In this document: piece after piece, positions 1 through 7,591 of the stretch
Layout of the letters: the number at the start of each line of letters is the position of its first letter
How positions within the stretch are numbered: the first letter of the stretch is position 1
NCBI GenBank assembly: GCA_022720335.1
Contig: JAIHVJ010000057.1
Span: 1 to 10,162 of the forward strand
DNA: 10,162 bases
Direction of reading: 5' to 3'
Source of the DNA: Collinsella sp.
GTDB taxonomy: Bacteria; Actinomycetota; Coriobacteriia; Coriobacteriales; Coriobacteriaceae
Notes under the pieces: generated by a model
Told to the model about the DNA's origin: nothing
Seen by the model: only the letters and a program-made list of their open reading frames with translations
The model's database searches: none
Program-made: the position numbers and the translations under genes

Positions 1-27
1 CATTTGAGACAAGGTGACGTGAAACGA

Positions 28-56
28 AAGGGCGCTGACCTTCTGGTCGCGCCCTT
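28..56 (-). terminator. Probable intrinsic terminator of the murA-LCP transcript
   Basis: In the minus-strand direction a GC-rich stem of 12 pairs (AAGGGCGC+GACC against GGTC+GCGCCCTT, one bulged base at position 36, loop of 4 at 41-44) is followed by the T-rich run TTTCGTTTC. It lies about 75 nt after the LCP stop codon, where a transcript end is expected. The T-tract is interrupted, so efficiency is uncertain. Confidence 0.6.
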
Positions 57-104
57 GAAGTTGAACGTCAGATTGTCCAAATGCGGCCCGCGCAGCGTCA
101 AGCG

Positions 105-132
105 GTTACGCGGTTTGGTAAAACCGCGTAAC
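105..132 (-). repeat. Perfect 12-bp inverted repeat (hairpin) directly after the LCP stop codon
   Basis: Positions 105-116 (GTTACGCGGTTT) and 121-132 (AAACCGCGTAAC) are perfect reverse complements with a 4-nt loop. The hairpin starts on the base immediately after the LCP stop codon (133-135). No T-tract follows it on the minus strand, so it does not look like a classical intrinsic terminator by itself. It could protect the mRNA 3' end or act together with the hairpin at 28-56. Confidence 0.7.
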
Positions 133-1368
133 TTAGTAGTTGGCTTCGTAGCCGTTGCCGTCGCCGGTGGGCTCTTCGTAGTAGTCCGAATCGCTCGAAT
201 CGCTTGAATCATCGGAATCGTCAGAGCTGACCGATGAGGTTGCGGTATCGTTTGCGTAGTCGTCAGACGTGTTGTTGTTCAGGTCGCCGATCGTAGAGCT
301 GGAACCGTCGGAAAGACCCATGGTGTTGGGACCCTTGGGATCCTTGCCGGCATCGACGCGCTCCATCATTTCCTTGAGCTCGTCCTCGTAGACAAAGACG
401 TAGCTCACACCGTCGATCATGGTGCTGTCGTCGGCATACGAGGGCAGGTTGGCCGAGTAGATACCGTCGACATCCATACCGCGCATGGCGTTGACCGTAG
501 CCACGATATCCTGAACGCTCATATCGGTTACGAGCATATCGGACAGCGAATTAACCAGGCCAAAGATCTTCGTGGCATCGAAGTTATTGAGAATCTGGTT
601 GGCAAGGGCGCCAAGCACCTGACGCTGGTGGCGCATGCGCGTGTAATCGCCGTCGGCATAGGTGTAGCGGCAGCGGGCATAGGTAAGGGCGGTGGCACCG
701 TCCATATGCTGCTGGCCAGCGGTAATCTTAATATCCAGGTGCTCGGGGTCGTCAACATCATCGGTTGCGTTAATGTCGATACCGCCAACCGAATCAATCA
801 GCGCCTGCATACCGTCGAAGCTGACCTCGGCATAGTGGGAAATCTGAACACCGCACAGCTCGTTGACCGCCTCGACCATGGCCTCGGCGCCGCCCACGGT
901 ATGGCAGGCGTTGATCTTCATGGTCTCGCCCTTGTACTCGACCTTGGTGTCGCGCGGAACGGAAATGAGCGTCGCCTGCTTTTGCGTGGGGTCGATGCGT
1001 GCCAGGATAATCGAGTCGGCGCGATACGTATCCTCGCCCGGACGGCCGTCGGTGCCAAGAAGCAGCACGTAGAACGGATCCTTTGCCTCATCGGTGTCAA
1101 CCAGAACCCGACGCAGATTGTCAGTAATGACATTAGAATCGCCGAGCTTGCCCATAATGGTGGCAAACCACAGGCCGGCAGCGGTAGTGGCACTCAGCAG
1201 CACGCCAAGCACGACAATGAGCGCGACGTGACGAATCGTGTGGCTACGGCGACGTTGACGAGCGCGCTCGGAATAGCGAGCCACGTTATCGCGACTGTAG
1301 ATTTTGGCCTGCGCACCAGTTGAGGGTCTTCGGGTGGTGGTATCCGCGAGGGGCTTTTTATTAAACAT
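133..1368 (-). CDS. LytR-CpsA-Psr (LCP) family cell-wall glycopolymer ligase
   Basis: This is a 411-residue LCP protein. The family transfers undecaprenyl-linked glycopolymers (teichoic acid, capsule or glycan) onto peptidoglycan on the outer face of the membrane. Residues 1-46 are a basic cytoplasmic tail ending in RQRRR, and about 47-71 form one membrane helix. The LCP domain spans about 98-262, with LLLGTDGR, RADS (118-120), the SVPRD motif (136-140) and the Arg-rich segment YARCRY...DGDYTRMRHQRQ (230-250). These hold the Asp and Arg residues expected to bind the lipid pyrophosphate and Mg2+. Residues 348-411 are a low-complexity Ser/Asp/Asn tail. I chose the ATG at 1368, preceded by AGG at 6-nt spacing, over a TTG two codons upstream that has no properly spaced Shine-Dalgarno. 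It starts 12 nt after the murA stop, so the two are probably co-transcribed. The polymer it attaches cannot be told from sequence. Confidence 0.92.
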   Translation of the reverse strand: MFNKKPLADTTTRRPSTGAQAKIYSRDNVARYSERARQRRRSHTIRHVALIVVLGVLLSATTAAGLWFATIMGKLGDSNVITDNLRRVLVDTDEAKDPFYVLLLGTDGRPGEDTYRADSIILARIDPTQKQATLISVPRDTKVEYKGETMKINACHTVGGAEAMVEAVNELCGVQISHYAEVSFDGMQALIDSVGGIDINATDDVDDPEHLDIKITAGQQHMDGATALTYARCRYTYADGDYTRMRHQRQVLGALANQILNNFDATKIFGLVNSLSDMLVTDMSVQDIVATVNAMRGMDVDGIYSANLPSYADDSTMIDGVSYVFVYEDELKEMMERVDAGKDPKGPNTMGLSDGSSSTIGDLNNNTSDDYANDTATSSVSSDDSDDSSDSSDSDYYEEPTGDGNGYEANY

Positions 1369-1380
1369 AGGCAACCTGTA

Positions 1381-2664
1381 TTAGTAGATGACGGGATCGG
1401 GGACGGTAGCATGCTCGACATGCGCGCCAAGCGCCTGCAGCTTTTCGACAAACTGCTCGTAGCCGCGCTTGATGTGATGGATAGCCGAAACCTCGGTCGT
1501 CCCGTCGGCGATCAAGCCCGCTACGACGAGGGCCGCTCCGCCGCGCAGATCGGGCGAGGTAACCTGTGCACTCGAGAAGCCCTTGACGCCATGAATCATG
1601 GCATGATGGCTCTCGATACGAATGTCGGCACCCATGCGCACCAGCTCAGAGGCAAACATAAAGCGATTCTCGAAGATGTTTTCGGTAATAACGGAACTAC
1701 CGTCGGCAAGGGCGGAGAGCACCATAATCTGCGCCTGCATGTCGGTCGGGAAACCGGGGAACGGAAGCGTCTGGATGTCGACCGGCTTGATACGCTCGGC
1801 ACGGTTCACATGGACGCCATCCTCGACGCGCTCGCAGTCGATACCCATGAGCTCCATCTTCTTGAGCACCATTCCCAAGTGAATGGGGCAAAAGCCCGTG
1901 ACATCGACACCGCGATCGTCGGCCATCAACGCACCGGCAACGATAAAGGTACCGGCCTCGATGCGGTCGCCCACCACGCGATGGGTAACGGGATGGAGCT
2001 CTTCCACGCCTTCGATAGTCACGACGGGCGTACCGGCGCCAACAATCTTGGCGCCCATCTCGTTGAGCATGTTAGCGAGATCGACGATCTCGGGCTCGCG
2101 GGCGGCATTGTCGATAACCGTGGTACCCTGTGCGCGCACAGAGGCCATGATGAGGTTCTCGGTCGCACCGACGCTGGCGAACTCGAGCGTGACGGTGGTA
2201 CCGCGCAGACCTTGGGGCGCATTAGCGTTGATGTAACCGTGGGCGGTATCGAACTCAACGCCCAGGGCCTCAAGACCAAGAATGTGCATATCGATCTTGC
2301 GAGCACCCAGGTTGCAGCCGCCCGGCATGGCAATTTTGGCGCGATGGAAGCGGCCCAGCAGGGGTCCCATGACGGCGGTGGAAGCGCGCATCTTGGCAAC
2401 GAGCTCGTAGGGGGCCTCCCATGAATCGACCTGAGAGGTATCGATCTCGAGCGTGTGCTCGTCGAGAACATCGATCGTAGCGCCCATGCCCTTGAGCACC
2501 TTGCCCATCACGTGGACATCGGAAATATCGGGCACGTTCTGCAGCGTCGTCTTGCCCGGCGCCAGAAGCGTTGCCGCCATGAGTTTGAGCGCGGAGTTCT
2601 TGGCGCCCGAGACGGGCACGGAGCCTCCGATGGCGTGGCCACCCTCAACGCGGATAATATCCAA
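1381..2664 (-). CDS. murA: UDP-N-acetylglucosamine 1-carboxyvinyltransferase (MurA)
   Basis: This cytoplasmic enzyme transfers enolpyruvate from phosphoenolpyruvate to UDP-GlcNAc, the first committed step of peptidoglycan synthesis. The 427 residues match the usual length (about 420). Visible landmarks are SGAKN with Lys22, the active-site loop PGGCNLGAR with Cys117 (the residue attacked by fosfomycin in E. coli MurA, Cys115) and Arg122, GFPTDMQAQ with the catalytic Asp308, and the C-terminal PDLRGGAALV and HIKRGYEQF motifs. Because the loop residue is Cys rather than Asp, a fosfomycin-sensitive form of the enzyme is expected. The start codon is TTG: an in-frame TAG lies only two codons upstream and AAAGGG is 6 nt before the TTG, so no other start is reasonable. 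An intrinsic terminator sits just before its ribosome-binding site. Confidence 0.96.
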   Translation of the reverse strand: MDIIRVEGGHAIGGSVPVSGAKNSALKLMAATLLAPGKTTLQNVPDISDVHVMGKVLKGMGATIDVLDEHTLEIDTSQVDSWEAPYELVAKMRASTAVMGPLLGRFHRAKIAMPGGCNLGARKIDMHILGLEALGVEFDTAHGYINANAPQGLRGTTVTLEFASVGATENLIMASVRAQGTTVIDNAAREPEIVDLANMLNEMGAKIVGAGTPVVTIEGVEELHPVTHRVVGDRIEAGTFIVAGALMADDRGVDVTGFCPIHLGMVLKKMELMGIDCERVEDGVHVNRAERIKPVDIQTLPFPGFPTDMQAQIMVLSALADGSSVITENIFENRFMFASELVRMGADIRIESHHAMIHGVKGFSSAQVTSPDLRGGAALVVAGLIADGTTEVSAIHHIKRGYEQFVEKLQALGAHVEHATVPDPVIY

Positions 2665-2670
2665 GGTCTA

Positions 2671-2676
2671 CCCTTT
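2671..2676 (-). promoter_or_regulatory. Ribosome-binding site fixing the TTG start of murA
   Basis: AAAGGG in mRNA sense lies 6 nt before the TTG. With the in-frame stop TAG at 2668-2670 it decides the start. The site begins one base after the U-tract of the upstream terminator, so terminator and ribosome-binding site are practically fused. Confidence 0.75.
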
Positions 2677-2677
2677 C

Positions 2678-2716
2678 AAAAAGCATGCCCGGGGTGGCTA
2701 GGCCATCCCGGGCATG
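2678..2716 (-). terminator. Intrinsic terminator between atpC and murA
   Basis: In mRNA sense there is a 15-position stem (2702-2716 against 2684-2698) with a 3-nt loop and one A-C mismatch, followed by CTTTTTG (2677-2683). The core is CATGCCCGGG/CCCGGGCATG. It lies 36 nt after the atpC stop and is the natural end of the ATP synthase operon. It is also immediately upstream of murA, so murA must be expressed by read-through or from a promoter upstream of the hairpin. Confidence 0.85.
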
Positions 2717-2752
2717 ATGTGTTCGCAAATGGTCGAACGCTAAATCGTTTGA

Positions 2753-3145
2753 CTATTGGGCAAGCTTGAGCTTACACCATGCGATTTCATTATAGAGGTA
2801 GGCGCGGCGTGCATCATCCTCCGACAAATTACCCAGCTTCTCTTCAAAACCTTGAATATCAGCTTTAAGCTTGTCGGCATCGACGGTCGCCAAATCGCAA
2901 GCGCGCTCGGCGAGAACGGTCACGACATCGTCCGCAACCTGGGCATAGCCGCCGGCCACGGCAAACGTGTGGTCGACAGTGCCCATGGCCTTATCGGAAA
3001 CGCGAACGTAACCGCGGTCGATCGTGCAGATCTCGCTGGAGTGAGCAGGCAGAACGCCAAACTCGCCATCCGTGGACGGAATCGACACAAACGCAGCGTC
3101 GCCCTCATAGGCGCAGCTCACGGGGCACACGATGCGGATACGCAT
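2753..3145 (-). CDS. atpC: F1Fo ATP synthase epsilon subunit
   Basis: This is the 130-residue central-stalk subunit of F1, which binds gamma and the c-ring and can inhibit ATP hydrolysis through its C-terminal helices. Residues 1-84 form the beta-sandwich domain, with the family motif GEFGVLPAH (27-35) and the VAGGYAQV...VTVLAE strands (63-80). About 88-130 is the two-helix C-terminal domain, rich in charged residues, so this is a full-length two-domain epsilon. The ATG follows the atpD stop by 3 nt, with GGGGGAG about 9 nt before it inside the end of atpD, indicating tight translational coupling. It is the last gene of the operon before the terminator at 2678-2716. Confidence 0.95.
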   Translation of the reverse strand: MRIRIVCPVSCAYEGDAAFVSIPSTDGEFGVLPAHSSEICTIDRGYVRVSDKAMGTVDHTFAVAGGYAQVADDVVTVLAERACDLATVDADKLKADIQGFEEKLGNLSEDDARRAYLYNEIAWCKLKLAQ

Positions 3146-3148
3146 AAC

Positions 3149-4603
3149 CTACTTCTCCCCCATCTTGCGGGCGCGCTCGCGCACGTCCTCAATCGTGGAA
3201 GCATAGCGGAAAGCCTGCTCGGGCAGGTCATCGGCCTTGCCGTCGACAATCTCGGCGAAAGAGCGGACGGTATCCTCGACGCGAACGTAGACACCGGGGT
3301 TGCCGGTGAACTTCTCGGCGACGTGGAAGGACTGTGAGAGGAACTGCTGGATCTTACGGGCACGGTTGACCGTAAGGCGCTGCTCCTCGGACAGCTCGTC
3401 CATACCCAAAATGGCGATGATGTCCTGAAGGTCGGAGTACTCCTGCAGAAGCTCCTGGACCTTGACGGCGACACGGTAGTGCTCCTCGCCAACGATCGAG
3501 GGATCGAGAGCGTCGGAGGAAGACGCGAGCGGGTCGATAGCCGGGAACAGACCGAGCGACGAAATGCTACGCGAAAGAACCGTAGTGGCGTCGAGGTGCG
3601 TAAACGTCGTGGCAGGCGCCGGGTCCGTCAGGTCGTCTGCGGGGACGTAGACAGCCTGGACGGAGGTAATGGAGCCCGTCTTGGTCGAGGTAATGCGCTC
3701 CTGGAGGTCGCCCATCTCGGTAGCCAGCGTGGGCTGGTAACCAACGGCGGACGGCATACGGCCCAGCAGTGCGGAAACCTCGGAACCGGCCTGGGAGAAA
3801 CGGAAGATGTTGTCGATGAACAGCAGAACGTCCTGGCCGCGATCACGGAAGTACTCAGCGGTGGTAAGGCCGGCCAGACCGATGCGCAGACGCGCTCCGG
3901 GCGGCTCGTTCATCTGACCATAGACCAAGCAGGTCTTGTCGATAACGCCAGACTCGCTCATCTCGAGGAACAGATCGGTGCCCTCGCGGGTACGCTCGCC
4001 GACGCCGGTGAACACCGAGGTGCCGCCGTGCTCCTGGGCGAGGTTGTTGATAAGCTCCTGAATCAGAACGGTCTTGCCGACGCCGGCGCCACCGAACAGG
4101 CCCGTCTTGCCGCCACGGATGTAGGGCTCGAGCAGGTCAACGGCCTTGATGCCGGTCTCGAAGATCTCGGTCTTGGTGGTGAGCTCGTCAAAACGGGGCG
4201 CTGCATGGTGGATGGGGTAGAACTCCTCCACCTCGGGCATGGGCTTGCCGTCGACGGGCTTGCCCATGACGTTCCAAATGCGGCCGAGCGTCTTGGGGCC
4301 AACGGGCATCTTCATGGGCTCACCGGTATCGGTGGCAATGAGGCCGCGCTGCAGGCCGTCGGTCGAGGACATGGCGACCGTGCGGACCACACCGCCCGGA
4401 AGCTGGCTCTCGACCTCGAGGATCGTGCTCAGGTGACCGATCGGGGTCTCGGCCTCGACCGTGAGCGCGTTGTAGATCGGGGGCACCGCACCGTCAAACT
4501 TGACGTCGACGACAGGGCCGATGATACGCACGATGCGACCATCACCGGCAGTCGTCTTCTTGGTGGCTTCCTCGACCGCAAGCTTTACGGTGTTATTAGC
4601 CAT
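3149..4603 (-). CDS. atpD: F1Fo ATP synthase beta subunit (catalytic)
   Basis: This is the catalytic subunit of F1; three copies alternate with alpha and make ATP from ADP and phosphate. The 484 residues include the beta-barrel domain (RIVRIIGPVVDVKF from about 23), the P-loop GGAGVGKT (171-178), the GERTREG segment with the catalytic Glu203 and Arg204, the Walker B strand VLLFIDNIFRFSQAGSEVS (259-277), the nucleotide-site segment around Tyr376, and the C-terminal helical domain with DELSEEQ (402-408), where most homologues have DELSEED. The first 15 or so residues form an extension compared with typical 460-470-residue homologues. The ATG is supported by GGAGG at 7-nt spacing and by the TAATG overlap with the atpG stop, which indicates coupled translation. 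Confidence 0.98.
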   Translation of the reverse strand: MANNTVKLAVEEATKKTTAGDGRIVRIIGPVVDVKFDGAVPPIYNALTVEAETPIGHLSTILEVESQLPGGVVRTVAMSSTDGLQRGLIATDTGEPMKMPVGPKTLGRIWNVMGKPVDGKPMPEVEEFYPIHHAAPRFDELTTKTEIFETGIKAVDLLEPYIRGGKTGLFGGAGVGKTVLIQELINNLAQEHGGTSVFTGVGERTREGTDLFLEMSESGVIDKTCLVYGQMNEPPGARLRIGLAGLTTAEYFRDRGQDVLLFIDNIFRFSQAGSEVSALLGRMPSAVGYQPTLATEMGDLQERITSTKTGSITSVQAVYVPADDLTDPAPATTFTHLDATTVLSRSISSLGLFPAIDPLASSSDALDPSIVGEEHYRVAVKVQELLQEYSDLQDIIAILGMDELSEEQRLTVNRARKIQQFLSQSFHVAEKFTGNPGVYVRVEDTVRSFAEIVDGKADDLPEQAFRYASTIEDVRERARKMGEK

Positions 4604-5511
4604 TACTGTTCCTCCAATGCTGAGGCTCCGCCGACGATCTCGTTAATCTCGGTCGTGATCGAAGCCTGGCGCACGCGACTATACGTGCGGGTAAGGGTCG
4701 AGATGATCGCGGTGGCGTTTTCCGTCGCGGAGTGCATGGCCTTGCGGCGTGCACCCTGCTCGGCAGCCGCCGAATCGATCAGGGCCTGGTAGATGACCGT
4801 CAGGATATAAGACGGCACAAGCTTGCCGAGAACATGCTCGGGAGAGGGCACGAACTCGAACGTGGACGAGATGCGCTTAGGGGCGTCGGTCTCGTTCTTA
4901 CGCGGACCGTGGGCCATAGCGATCATCTCGGGGTCGAGCGGCAACAGATGCTCGACGCGAAGCTCCTGATCCACGCGGTTCTTGGCGTGGTGGTAGACAA
5001 GCTCGACACGGTCAAGCTCACCGGCACGATACGCATCGCAGATATGAGAGGAGATCATGCGGGCCTGATTGAAATCGGGCTCAGAGGAGTTGCCCTCAAA
5101 GTGCATGACGACGTTTGCACGGTCACGGAAATACGTGGCCGGTTTGCGCCCGCACGCGATAATCTCGCACTCGATGCCGTCGTTCGCCCAAGAAGCGGCG
5201 AGCTTTTCGGCCGTGCGCTCCACCGTCGTATTGAAACCGCCGGCAAGGCCGCGGTCCGAGGCAATAACGACAATCAGGCCATGCTTGACACTCTCATGCT
5301 TCTGCAGCATGGGATCGGTGCCCGAACAGGAGGCGTCGCCGGCGACCGTCAACATGACGTCGGTCAGCGCCTCCTTATAGGGCTCGGCCTGCTTGGAGCG
5401 ATCGAGGGCACGACGGATCTTGGCCGTAGAGACCATCTCCATCGTGCGCGTGATCTGCTTGGTCGTGGTAACCGAGGAGATTCGCTTCTTAATGTCGCGA
5501 AGGTTGGCCAT
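4603..5511 (-). CDS. atpG: F1Fo ATP synthase gamma subunit
   Basis: This is the rotating central shaft of the enzyme, which couples c-ring rotation to the catalytic sites. The 302-residue protein has the canonical N-terminal helix (MANLRDIKKRISSV...TRTMEMVSTAK), the SDRGLAGGFN motif at 85-94, and the C-terminal helix ending ITTEINEIVGGASA, which fits the family signature. The middle Rossmann-like part carries a short polar stretch, HGPRKNETDAPKR, that looks like a surface loop. The ATG lies 5 nt after the atpA stop, with GAGGAG inside the end of atpA 11 nt before the start. Its stop overlaps the atpD start by one base. Confidence 0.97.
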   Translation of the reverse strand: MANLRDIKKRISSVTTTKQITRTMEMVSTAKIRRALDRSKQAEPYKEALTDVMLTVAGDASCSGTDPMLQKHESVKHGLIVVIASDRGLAGGFNTTVERTAEKLAASWANDGIECEIIACGRKPATYFRDRANVVMHFEGNSSEPDFNQARMISSHICDAYRAGELDRVELVYHHAKNRVDQELRVEHLLPLDPEMIAMAHGPRKNETDAPKRISSTFEFVPSPEHVLGKLVPSYILTVIYQALIDSAAAEQGARRKAMHSATENATAIISTLTRTYSRVRQASITTEINEIVGGASALEEQ

Positions 5512-5516
5512 AGGGC

Positions 5517-7115
5517 TTAGTTCTCCTCTGATCCAGTCGTATCGGCATGGTGCTTAGCCATGAACTGCTGCTTAAAGTCGCCGATGACGCGCAGGAGCTC
5601 AGCCTTGGTGTCATCATCGATCTTCTTGGCGCGAACCTTGTCGAGCAGCGAGCCAAAGCCATTGTCCATGTACTCGATGAGCTCGGCACGGAAGGGCAGC
5701 ACGTCGGAGATTTCCAGGTCATCCAGGAAGCCCTCGTTGCCAGCGAACAGCGTAACGATCTGCTCGCCAACCTCAAACGGCTTGTAGCGCGGCTGCTTCA
5801 GGAGCTCGGTCATGCGAGCGCCGTGGGTAAGCTGCTTCTGAGTAGCCTCGTCGAGGTCGGAGCCGAACTGCGTAAAGCCGGCGAGCTCCTGGTACGAAGC
5901 GAGGTCCAGACGGAGGTTGCCGGCGACCTGCTTCATGGCCTTGGTCTGCGCGTCGCCACCGACGCGGGACACGGAGATGCCCACGTCGACTGCCGGGCGC
6001 TGGCCCTGGAAGAAGAGCTCGGACTGCAGGTAGATCTGACCATCGGTAATGGAAATGACGTTGGTCGGAATGTAGGCCGAGACGTCGCCGTCCTGGGTCT
6101 CGATGATCGGCAGAGCCGTCATGGAGCCGTAACCGTTCTTCTTGGACATCTTGACGGCACGCTCGAGCAGGCGAGAGTGCAGGTAGAAGATGTCGCCAGG
6201 ATAGGCCTCGCGTCCGGGCGGACGATGCAGCGTCAGCGACATCTGACGGTAGGCCACAGCCTGCTTGGACAGGTCGTCGTAGATGACGAGCACGTGGCCG
6301 CCGGGGTTGGTCTCGCTGGCGGGCTTGCCGTCCTCGCCGTTGTACATGAAGAACTCGCCGATAGCGGCACCGGCCATAGGCGCGATGTACTGCATAGGGG
6401 CGGAATCGGCAGCGGTGGCCGAAACGATGATGGTGTAGTCGAGCGCACCGTGCTGAGCGAGGGTCTCGCGGATGTTAGCGACCGTGGAGGCCTTCTGGCC
6501 GATGGCGACATAGATGCAGACCATGCCCTTGCCACGCTGATTGAGGATAGCGTCGATGGCAATGGCGGTCTTACCGGTCTTACGGTCGCCGATGATGAGC
6601 TCACGCTGACCGCGGCCGATAGGCACCATGGAGTCGATAGCGAGCAGACCGGTCTGAACCGGCTCGCACACCGGGGTACGATCGATGACGCCGGGGGCCT
6701 TGAACTCGATGGGGCGACGGTGCGTGGCGACGATGTCGCCCAGGCCGTCGATGGGCTGGCCGAGCGGATTGACGACGCGGCCGAGCATGGCACGGCTCAC
6801 GGGGATATCCATAATGCGGCCAGTGGTGCGGCACTCGTCGCCTTCCTTGATGGAGTCGACGGCACCAAACAGAACGGCGCCGACCTCGTCACGGTCAAGG
6901 TTCTGGGCAAGGCCAAAGACGGTCTCACCGGTATCGGAGCTCTTGAACTCCAGAAGCTCGCCTGCCATGGCGCTCTTGAGGCCGGAGACGCGCGCGATGC
7001 CGTCGCCTACCTCGTCGACCGTTGAAACCTCATGCGTATCGACCGTCGCGGAGAGGCTCGTGAGCTGCTCCTGCAGTTTCTTGGCGATATCCTGGGCATT
7101 GAGGGTTTCGGACAT
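5517..7115 (-). CDS. atpA: F1Fo ATP synthase alpha subunit
   Basis: This non-catalytic nucleotide-binding subunit of F1 supplies the arginine finger to the beta active site. The 532 residues show the N-terminal delta-binding segment, the P-loop GDRKTGKT (176-183), the Walker B strand HVLVIYDDLSKQA (274-286), PPGREAYPGDIFYLHSRLLERA (299-320), and the family signature PAVDVGISVSRVGG with the arginine finger at Arg384. Compared with E. coli and Bacillus alpha there is an insertion of about 12 residues (EDGKPASETNPG, 261-272) just before the Walker B strand. The ATG overlaps the atpH stop as TAATG and has GGAGGTG at 7-nt spacing. The C-terminal tail after the last helix is short and polar. Confidence 0.98.
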   Translation of the reverse strand: MSETLNAQDIAKKLQEQLTSLSATVDTHEVSTVDEVGDGIARVSGLKSAMAGELLEFKSSDTGETVFGLAQNLDRDEVGAVLFGAVDSIKEGDECRTTGRIMDIPVSRAMLGRVVNPLGQPIDGLGDIVATHRRPIEFKAPGVIDRTPVCEPVQTGLLAIDSMVPIGRGQRELIIGDRKTGKTAIAIDAILNQRGKGMVCIYVAIGQKASTVANIRETLAQHGALDYTIIVSATAADSAPMQYIAPMAGAAIGEFFMYNGEDGKPASETNPGGHVLVIYDDLSKQAVAYRQMSLTLHRPPGREAYPGDIFYLHSRLLERAVKMSKKNGYGSMTALPIIETQDGDVSAYIPTNVISITDGQIYLQSELFFQGQRPAVDVGISVSRVGGDAQTKAMKQVAGNLRLDLASYQELAGFTQFGSDLDEATQKQLTHGARMTELLKQPRYKPFEVGEQIVTLFAGNEGFLDDLEISDVLPFRAELIEYMDNGFGSLLDKVRAKKIDDDTKAELLRVIGDFKQQFMAKHHADTTGSEEN

Positions 7116-7591
7116 TAGGCTTCACCTCCGTACGAATTAGCAGAGTTTGCGAGGGTCTCCTGCGCGATGCGCAGCTGCGTCTTGACGGAAATGTCACGAC
7201 GCTCGCCGCGGGCCTCGAGCACCAGGCCGCCCACGATAGACGGGTCGACCTGCTCGATAAGGAATACCTTGCGGCCGAAGTCCTGCTCGCATTTCTTAGT
7301 GATGGTTTGACGCAGCTCGTCGTCGAGCGGGATCGCCGTGGTGACGGTCACGCCCACTACATCCTCGTCTTCCTCGGCAACATACTTAAAGGCAGCTGCC
7401 ACCTTGGGAAGAAGGTCGAGCTGGTCGCGCTTGGACATGGTGTCGAGCACGGCGATGATCTCGGGGCTGGCAGAAGCCAGGCGCTCGATCATCTCGAGGT
7501 CCTCGAACACATGGTTCTCGGCCTTGGCGGCTTCCAGAAGGGAGCGCGCGTAGGTCTCGAGCACCTTGTCCTGATAGCGGCTAGTCGGCAT
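7115..7591 (-). CDS. atpH: F1Fo ATP synthase delta subunit (short form)
   Basis: This is the peripheral-stalk subunit that joins the top of F1 (alpha N-termini) to subunit b. The C-terminal part is clear: the strand/helix segment FGRKVFLIEQVDPSIVGGLVLEA (105-127) contains the family core VDPSIVGG, and it ends in an amphipathic helix. The N-terminal helical bundle starts normally (YARSLLEAAK), but the region around residues 50-66 appears to lack roughly 20-35 residues found in E. coli delta (177 aa), including the helix with the usual N-[FL]-L...NGR pattern. Total length is 158. The ATG overlaps the end of atpF by 11 nt, and the Shine-Dalgarno is modest (AGG, 8 nt away), so coupling to atpF translation is likely. 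No frameshift is evident. Confidence 0.93.
   Translation of the reverse strand: MPTSRYQDKVLETYARSLLEAAKAENHVFEDLEMIERLASASPEIIAVLDTMSKRDQLDLLPKVAAAFKYVAEEDEDVVGVTVTTAIPLDDELRQTITKKCEQDFGRKVFLIEQVDPSIVGGLVLEARGERRDISVKTQLRIAQETLANSANSYGGEA

Noticed and set aside
1..3. ATG at the extreme left edge on the minus strand as the start of the next gene
   Set aside because: No clear Shine-Dalgarno precedes it and nothing beyond it is visible.
5547..7025. Long open frame of 492 codons on the plus strand opposite atpA; similar ones at 3479-4792, 1411-2424, 8672-9697 and 628-1323
   Set aside because: These are antisense shadows of well-conserved genes in GC-rich DNA. Their translations have no recognisable motif and I see no supporting ribosome-binding sites.
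7115..7591. atpH as a pseudogene because of its short length
   Set aside because: The frame is open, both ends are conserved, and overlaps with atpF and atpA are intact.
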